Assembly (NCBI GenBank): GCA_002413385.1
Contig: DHWW01000089.1
Location: forward strand, 1,273-7,388
Length of the DNA: 6,116 nucleotides
Origin: Granulicella sp. UBA5172
GTDB taxonomy: Bacteria > Acidobacteriota > Terriglobia > Terriglobales > Acidobacteriaceae
Direction of reading: 5' to 3'
Below, one piece after another: positions 1 to 4,498 of this stretch (positions are counted from its first letter, which is position 1; the number at the start of each line of letters is the position of its first letter). The translations under genes and the position numbers were made by a program. A model generated the notes under the pieces. That model saw only the letters and a program-made list of their open reading frames with translations, made no database searches and was not told where the DNA came from.

Positions 1-1448
1 GCACTCTCGTCGATCGCCGCCAGCGATCCGTACAGCAGCGTAGCAATGTAGGTCGACGACGATCTTCTCTGCCTGCCAGTCGCCTCCGCCGCAACCCGCT
101 GCGGGAAGTTGTTCGGTCCCGTTCCCTTACCCTTATCGGTCGTCACATAGAGCTTGCCGCCACCCTGGAAATTCACAGACGCCAGCGCCATCGGCATGTA
201 CTCCGTCGGCACAAACCCCAGCGGCTCCACAAATCCCTTCGCCCTCGCCACACCGCGCAGCCGACTCGTATCGAGCACCGCCACTGCGTCCGATCCCATA
301 TTCGCCGCATACAGCCGCGACCCATTCGCGCTCATCGCCAGCGACACCGGCTCCGCGCCAAAGTAGCTCTGCCCCGGCAACCGCGTATCGAAGTACCCGC
401 GCACCGCCAACTCCGGCGCCCGCCCGGTCCCAATGGCCACCGCCGCCACCGCATCGCGATTCGACAGCGCCACATACATCACTCCCTCGCGCTCATCCAG
501 CAGCAACGCACAAGGATGCGTTCCCGGCGCAATCGCCGACCGCGGCTTCAGCAGCGCCAGCTTCCGCACCACCCTCCCGTTCGCGAGGTCCAACTCCACC
601 ACCTCGCTGGCATTCCAAAGCGCCACAAACGCCCGCTTCCCATCCTTGGTCACCGCCACCGCAATCGGGTACGTCGACGGTACATCCATGCTCTCGCTGA
701 CATCGAAGCTGCGCTCAATCTTCCCCGTCGCCGCGTCCATCAGCACCGCCGTGTCCGACAAATTCTCGGCAACCAGCAGCCGCTCCTTCGCGCCCGGCAC
801 CACCGCAATCGCCGCCGGATACGGCACCCCCATCGTCCCATCACCCGTGGGCACATACGCCGTATGCCGCCCGTTCGCGAGCTTCACCATCGGCAATTTG
901 AAAAACTCCTGCGGCGTCAGCGCACCCTCCGCAAACCCATACACCACGATCCCATTCCCGGTCTTCTTCGCACCGTCGCCCACCGGATCACTCGACGACG
1001 CGAGGCTCGCATACACCTTCGTCCCATCCGCGCTGAACGCCAGCCCGGAGAAGAACGTCTGCGTCGCTCCCGCGTCAACCCGCGCATCCGGAAAGTCCTT
1101 CACCGCTCCGGTCCGCGTGTCCATCACGGCAAGCGACTGCGCATACCCCGACTCGTACGTCCCATACCCCGCATTCAGGCTCACAACCCACCGCCCGTCC
1201 GGCGACACAGCCAGCGACATCGGCAGACTATTCAACCGTTGCGGATCACCCGGTACCGGCAAGAGCAACTGCTTGCTCGACGGCAGATTCACCACCGCCG
1301 TCGCACCCGACTGCGCCAGCGCCGCACCCGCAAGCACCCCGGATGTAGCCGCCATCAACCCCACGCAACAAGAGATCGCCACCGTGCGCGACCCCGCAAA
1401 CATCACCGTAGACTTCGTCAACTTCGGCATTACAAAAGTCTTACACAT
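1..1448 (-). CDS. Secreted seven-bladed YncE/YVTN-type beta-propeller protein, N-terminal part (3' end outside window)
   Basis: Reading the minus strand from the ATG at 1448 gives 482 codons without a stop, so the gene is cut by the left edge. Residues 1-46 look like a Sec signal peptide: basic start, hydrophobic stretch about 27-43, and an ALA-Q cleavage site near residue 45. Seven propeller blades follow at about 77-115, 134-175, 211-248, 260-298, 311-350, 366-398 and 418-447. They share the pattern 'hydrophobic-A-x-SxDG-x-x-hydrophobic-Y/V-x-A/S ... V-x-hydrophobic-D-x-x-x-G', for example SLAVSPDGRWVVSLN, PIAVAVTKDGKRAFVALWN and PVSLAMSANGSRLYAANMG. After blade 7 comes KGKGTGPNN and a linker with SSSTYIATLLYGSLAAID. 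From family knowledge, this linker resembles bifunctional YncE/alkaline-phosphatase proteins, so a phosphoesterase domain probably lies beyond position 1; that part is inference. Start chosen for GGGAG 11 nt upstream; an alternative ATG at 1430 (residue 7) gives an equally good signal peptide. Codons end mostly in G, against C in the plus-strand genes. Confidence 0.85.
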   Translation of the reverse strand, partial: MCKTFVMPKLTKSTVMFAGSRTVAISCCVGLMAATSGVLAGAALAQSGATAVVNLPSSKQLLLPVPGDPQRLNSLPMSLAVSPDGRWVVSLNAGYGTYESGYAQSLAVMDTRTGAVKDFPDARVDAGATQTFFSGLAFSADGTKVYASLASSSDPVGDGAKKTGNGIVVYGFAEGALTPQEFFKLPMVKLANGRHTAYVPTGDGTMGVPYPAAIAVVPGAKERLLVAENLSDTAVLMDAATGKIERSFDVSESMDVPSTYPIAVAVTKDGKRAFVALWNASEVVELDLANGRVVRKLALLKPRSAIAPGTHPCALLLDEREGVMYVALSNRDAVAAVAIGTGRAPELAVRGYFDTRLPGQSYFGAEPVSLAMSANGSRLYAANMGSDAVAVLDTSRLRGVARAKGFVEPLGFVPTEYMPMALASVNFQGGGKLYVTTDKGKGTGPNNFPQRVAAEATGRQRRSSSTYIATLLYGSLAAIDES

Positions 1449-1459
1449 GTCGCGCTACA

Positions 1460-1464
1460 CTCCC
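1460..1464 (-). promoter_or_regulatory. Candidate ribosome binding site (GGGAG) for the propeller gene
   Basis: On the minus strand GGGAG lies 11 nt before the ATG at 1448. The spacing is a little long for a Shine-Dalgarno site, but it is the best purine-rich candidate and favours this start over the ATG at 1430, which has only a weak TAAG upstream. Confidence 0.35.
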
Positions 1465-1485
1465 GGTATCGTTAAGTTCTAGTAG

Positions 1486-1494
1486 TTATCCACA
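1486..1494 (+). promoter_or_regulatory. Perfect DnaA-box sequence TTATCCACA in the divergent intergenic region
   Basis: The nine bases TTATCCACA match the consensus high-affinity DnaA box exactly. The site lies in the 70-bp gap between the divergent propeller and desaturase genes, 25 bp before the desaturase start. It is solitary: I found no second box in the gap, no AT-rich unwinding region and no dnaA/dnaN neighbour, so an origin is unlikely. If functional it would act as a DnaA-dependent promoter control site or titration site. The match is observed; the function is inference. Confidence 0.4.
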
Positions 1495-1518
1495 TTACTC
1501 CTGGGAATTGAGAACAAG

Positions 1519-2484
1519 ATGAATACAGTACTTCCTGAAGTCCAGCCGAGCGCCGCCGCCGTCCATCAAGTCACGCAGAAAATCAAGCAGGATCTGCGCA
1601 TGGGCCGCGAGCACCAGCAAGGCCGCATCAACTGGATCACCACCATCGCCATGGGGCTCTTCCACGTCGGTGCCGTCGCTGCGCTCTTCTTCTTCTCCTG
1701 GAAGAATCTTGGAGCCTTCTTCATCATGTACTTCTTCGCGATCAATGTCGGTATCGGCATGGCCTACCATCGCCTGCTCACCCACCGCGGCTATCGCGTT
1801 CCCAAGTGGCTCGAGTATTTCGTCACCACCTGCGGCTGCCTCGCCCTTGAAGGCGGACCCATCTTCTGGGTCGCCACGCATCGCGTCCATCATCAGAACT
1901 CCGATCAGGCTGGCGATCCCCACACACCGCACGATGGCACCTGGTGGTCACACGCTGGCTGGATACTCTCCGGTCGCGCGCTGCACTCTGAGACCGCCCT
2001 CCTCGGCCGCTATGCTCCCGACCTCACCCGCGACCGCGTCCACGTCTGGCTCTCGAAGTACCACTACGTTCCCCTCGTCGTGACCGGCCTCGCGCAGCTT
2101 GCCCTCGGAGCTGCGCTCTCGCCCGGCCATCGTCTTGTCGGAGCCATCGGCATGATACTCTGGGGAACCTTCCTCCGCGTCACCGTCGGCCTCCACGCCA
2201 CCTGGCTTGTCAACTCCGCAACCCACCTCTGGGGCAAGCGCCGCTTCGAGACCAAGGACGACTCCCGCAACAACTGGTGGGTCGCGCTCCTCACCGGCGG
2301 CGAAGGCTGGCACAACAACCACCACGCCCACCCCGTCAGCGCCCGTCACGGCCTCGCATGGTACGAGTTCGACGTCAACTACTACGGCATCTGGCTGCTC
2401 GAAAAAATCGGCCTCGCCAAAAAAGTCCAGGTCGCACAGTTCGACAAGCACAACCCCAAGCCCGCCGGAGCCTACATGGAGTAA
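1519..2484 (+). CDS. Membrane acyl-CoA / fatty acid desaturase (delta-9 stearoyl-CoA desaturase-like)
   Basis: This 321-aa protein should introduce a cis double bond into acyl chains using a di-iron centre and O2, which tunes membrane fluidity. The three histidine boxes of the integral-membrane desaturases are all present: HRLLTH (84-89), HRVHH (121-125) and HNNHH (265-269). The NSATH motif at 232-236 matches the Asn and His that SCD-type enzymes add to the metal site (NSAAH in mammals). Hydrophobic segments at about 38-60, 64-82, 183-203 and 205-225 give the usual four-helix membrane core with the His boxes on the cytoplasmic side. Length suits a bacterial SCD-like enzyme without a fused cytochrome b5 domain, so electrons must come from a separate ferredoxin or cytochrome; none is encoded here. 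Start is the first ATG of the frame, with weak upstream purines (GAGAACAAG). The gene appears monocistronic, with a divergent neighbour upstream and a terminator just downstream. Regiospecificity (delta-9) and acyl-CoA versus acyl-lipid substrate cannot be read from sequence alone. Confidence 0.93.
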   Translation: MNTVLPEVQPSAAAVHQVTQKIKQDLRMGREHQQGRINWITTIAMGLFHVGAVAALFFFSWKNLGAFFIMYFFAINVGIGMAYHRLLTHRGYRVPKWLEYFVTTCGCLALEGGPIFWVATHRVHHQNSDQAGDPHTPHDGTWWSHAGWILSGRALHSETALLGRYAPDLTRDRVHVWLSKYHYVPLVVTGLAQLALGAALSPGHRLVGAIGMILWGTFLRVTVGLHATWLVNSATHLWGKRRFETKDDSRNNWWVALLTGGEGWHNNHHAHPVSARHGLAWYEFDVNYYGIWLLEKIGLAKKVQVAQFDKHNPKPAGAYME

Positions 2485-2502
2485 CTCCGCCGCCGCATCC
2501 CC

Positions 2503-2537
2503 AACAGCCGTCTCCTCAGAGACGGCTGTTGTTTTTT
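2503..2537 (+). terminator. Intrinsic (rho-independent) terminator of the desaturase gene
   Basis: A perfect 12-bp stem (AACAGCCGTCTC at 2503-2514 paired with GAGACGGCTGTT at 2519-2530) with a CTCA tetraloop is followed by G and six T (2532-2537). It begins 18 bp after the desaturase stop. There is no T-run on the minus strand, so it works in one direction. It separates the desaturase transcript from the kinase operon. Confidence 0.93.
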
Positions 2538-2571
2538 CTACACTCGATCCTCTAACCTCTACACTCTACTT
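2537..2571 (+). promoter_or_regulatory. Candidate sigma-70 promoter giving a leaderless kinase mRNA
   Basis: A TCTACA -35-like hexamer (2537-2542, 4 of 6 to consensus) and a TACACT -10-like hexamer (2560-2565, 4 of 6) are 17 bp apart. The first base of the kinase ATG (2572) sits 7 nt after the -10, exactly where transcription would start. No Shine-Dalgarno sequence precedes the ATG (CCTCTACACTCTACTT), which fits a leaderless message. The octamer CTACACTC occurs twice, at 2538-2545 and 2559-2566. Prediction by eye only. Confidence 0.4.
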
Positions 2572-3516
2572 ATGAACCTCACACGCCGCGGCGGAACGAA
2601 AGCGTTCTTCATCACGCTGGGCGTGTGTCTCACCATCCTCGCGGTCGTTCTCAACATCACCTGGATCCACAACAACAGCCGCCGCCTCGCCATCGACCTC
2701 CTCGGCGTCCTGCTCTTCGCCATCCTCATCGCCGGCGTCGTCATCAACACCGTCTTCCTCGTCCGCGAAGTCCGCCGCAACGAGCGCCAGGACTCCTTCC
2801 TCAACGCGGTCACCCATGAACTCAAAACCCCCATCGCCAGCATCCGTCTCTACCTTGAAACCCTGCAGCGCCACCCCGGCGACGAGCAGCAGCGCCAGCG
2901 TTTCTACGCCATCATGCGCGAGGACACCGACCGCCTCCTCGCCACCGTCGAAACCGTCCTCAAAGCCGGCGAGCTCGGCCAGCGCGAACGCATCCACCAG
3001 CGCACCCGCATCGAGCTCCATCCCCTCGTCGCCGAATGCATCGCCACCGTCCTCCTCCGCCACCACCTCCAGCCCGACGCCATCACCCTCGCCGACGTCC
3101 CCGGCAGCGTTCGCCTCTTCGTCCTCGGCAACCTCGAAGACCTCCGCACCGCGATCCTCAACCTCCTCGGCAACGCAGTAAAATACTCCCCCAATGGCGT
3201 AAACATTGCCTGCCGCCTCGGCATCGAGCGCTACACCTGGGTCGTCCTCTCCATCACCGACACCGGCCTCGGCATGGCTCCCCGCGACCTCAAACACGTC
3301 TTCAAGCGCTTCTACCGCGCCCCCTCCAACGATCAGGTCAAGATCAAAGGCACCGGTCTTGGTCTCTTCCTCGTTCGCACCATCGCTCGCCAGCACGGTG
3401 GAGCCATCAACGCCACCAGCGAGGGCCCCGGCAAGGGCTCGACCCTGCAACTCAAACTCCCCCTCGCCATCGGGAACCCCCCAGCCACACGCTCCTCCAA
3501 GGCCTCCAATGCCTAA
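2572..3516 (+). CDS. Two-component sensor histidine kinase, short two-helix membrane anchor, no HAMP or sensor domain
   Basis: This 314-aa membrane kinase should autophosphorylate on His82 and pass the phosphate to the response regulator encoded directly downstream. Two membrane helices (about 11-31 and 41-65) are separated by a loop of only about ten residues. The HisKA dimerisation domain follows almost at once, with the H-box THELKTP (His82). The HATPase_c domain is complete: N-box NLLGNAVKYS (197-206), G1/D-box DTGLGM (230-235), F-box FKRFYRA (244-250) and G2-box GTGLGLFLV (260-268). No HAMP, PAS or periplasmic sensor domain is present, and the size resembles small intramembrane-sensing kinases. 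Its stop overlaps the regulator start by 8 bp (3509-3516), which implies translational coupling. The ligand cannot be read from sequence; copper or another metal stress is suggested only by the chaperone and ATPase genes downstream. The start is the first ATG of the frame and lies where a leaderless transcript would begin. Confidence 0.92.
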   Translation: MNLTRRGGTKAFFITLGVCLTILAVVLNITWIHNNSRRLAIDLLGVLLFAILIAGVVINTVFLVREVRRNERQDSFLNAVTHELKTPIASIRLYLETLQRHPGDEQQRQRFYAIMREDTDRLLATVETVLKAGELGQRERIHQRTRIELHPLVAECIATVLLRHHLQPDAITLADVPGSVRLFVLGNLEDLRTAILNLLGNAVKYSPNGVNIACRLGIERYTWVVLSITDTGLGMAPRDLKHVFKRFYRAPSNDQVKIKGTGLGLFLVRTIARQHGGAINATSEGPGKGSTLQLKLPLAIGNPPATRSSKASNA

Positions 3517-4271
3517 GCAACCCCTCATCGCCATCATCGAAGACGAAGAACATCTCGCCCAGGGTCTGATCTTCAATCTCGAAGCTGAAGGCTATCGAAC
3601 CCACCATGAATCCGACGGCGACAGCGCTCTCGCGTGGCTTCTCACTGCCTGCGCGCCCGGCTCTCCGGACGCACCCACCGCAATTCTTCTCGACATCATG
3701 CTTCCCGGCCGTGACGGCTTCTCCATCGTCCGCGCCCTCCGCGAAGCTGGCCACTTTACACCCGTCCTCCTGCTCACCGCCCGCGGTCGCTCCGAAGACA
3801 TCGTCGAAGGCTTTGCCGCCGGTGCCCGACGACTACCTTCCCAAACCATTCGACCTCAACGTCCTCTTCGCTCGCCTCACCGCTCTCCTCCGCCGCATGC
3901 ATTGGCAGACCGCCCTCACCGACCAGCCTACGCAACCAACCTTCACCCTCGCCGGTCGCACCATCGATCTCCACTCCCTCGAAATCCGCAACGACGACAA
4001 AACCATCCACCTCACCCTCATGGAGGCCGACCTCCTCCGCTATCTCCTCGACCATCCCGGCAAGATCATTGCCCGCAAAGAGCTCCTCGAAAACGTCTGG
4101 CACGTCAAAGAAGATACCGACACCCGCGCCATCGACAACTTCGTCGTCCGCCTCCGCCGCTACCTCGAACCCGACCCCGCCAAGCCCATCCACCTCCTCT
4201 CCGTCCGCGGCGTCGGTTACCGCTTCATCCCCGACCCTGACCAACCCACCCCTCGCGACCTAACACCCTGA
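3509..4271 (+). pseudogene. OmpR/PhoB-family response regulator, frameshifted by one extra C near 3825-3827
   Basis: With one base removed at 3825-3827 this is a 253-aa winged-helix response regulator. Residues 1-106 are in the frame of the ATG at 3509: acidic pocket EDEE (11-14), phospho-acceptor Asp62 in LLDIMLPGRDG, and switch Thr90 in LLLTAR. The reading frame then jumps +1 and continues as DDYLPKPF, supplying conserved Lys112, and then the DNA-binding domain. That domain includes LTLMEADLLRYLLDHPGKIIARKELLENVW, split here as LTLMEADLLRYLL and IIARKELLENVW, then AIDNFVVRLRRYL and VRGVGYRF. Without correction, translation from 3509 would run to a stop at 4238-4240 as an Arg/Pro-rich tail lacking Lys112 and the DNA-binding domain. 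Both halves keep normal codon bias and every key motif, so the lesion is either very recent or a sequencing/assembly error; a programmed shift is less likely. The start overlaps the kinase by 8 bp, and its targets probably include its own operon. Confidence 0.85.
3824..3830 (+). other. Frameshift site (one surplus C in GCCCGAC)
   Basis: The receiver domain reads GGT GCC up to 3826, then C3827 is surplus, and GAC GAC TAC resumes in the next frame. Deleting one C from 3825-3827 restores the canonical GADDYLPKPF segment exactly. Observed directly. Confidence 0.9.
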
Positions 4272-4288
4272 TCTGCATCTAAACCCCT

Positions 4289-4498
4289 ATGGCGATACTT
4301 AATCTTCGAATCGACAATATGCACTGCGGCTCCTGCGTCCGCCGCGTCACGCAGACCATCAACGCTCTTCCCGCAACCCACGCCGAGGAAGTCCGCGTCG
4401 GAGGCGCCCGCATCACAACCGACGCCGCACCCGAGCAGATCCAGCAGGCCCTCACCGCTGCTGGCTATCCCGCCTTCGTCGAATCAGCCAGCGCATGA
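4289..4498 (+). CDS. Small HMA-domain copper metallochaperone (CopZ-like)
   Basis: This 69-aa protein is a single heavy-metal-associated domain with the Cu(I)-binding motif MHCGSC (residues 11-16; ligands Cys13 and Cys16) in the first loop of a beta-alpha-beta-beta-alpha-beta fold. Length matches free-standing CopZ proteins. It ends in a typical AAGYPA turn and strand. It should bind Cu(I) in the cytoplasm and hand it to the HMA domain of the ATPase encoded next. Its start is 17 bp after the regulator stop, without a visible Shine-Dalgarno site. Its stop overlaps the ATPase start as ATGA (4495-4498), so the two are probably translated together. Copper is the likeliest metal, since MxCxxC with a downstream CPC-type pump is a copper pairing; mercury or silver cannot be excluded by sequence alone. 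Confidence 0.88.
   Translation: MAILNLRIDNMHCGSCVRRVTQTINALPATHAEEVRVGGARITTDAAPEQIQQALTAAGYPAFVESASA

Noticed and set aside
433..1482. Long plus-strand open frames (349 and 319 codons) opposite the propeller gene
   Set aside because: Low-complexity Ser/Pro/Thr or Arg/His-rich products with no domain. They are antisense to a minus-strand gene with clear propeller repeats and a signal peptide.
1486..1494. Replication origin at the DnaA box
   Set aside because: Only one box, no AT-rich unwinding element, no origin-type neighbour genes, and no change of strand skew across the site.
1441..1518. Sigma-70 promoters for the two divergent genes
   Set aside because: Candidate hexamers such as TTACAC, TATCGT and TACACT exist, but none pair at a 16-18 bp spacing with acceptable matches.
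2566..3576. 336-codon minus-strand frame opposite the kinase
   Set aside because: Its Asp/Glu/Gly/Val-rich product is the expected antisense image of C-ending codons. The plus strand encodes a complete kinase.
3206..4240. 344-codon frame beginning inside the kinase gene
   Set aside because: Only the part from 3509 to 3826 is genuine (receiver domain). The beginning is a shadow of the kinase and the end is out-of-frame translation after the single-base insertion.
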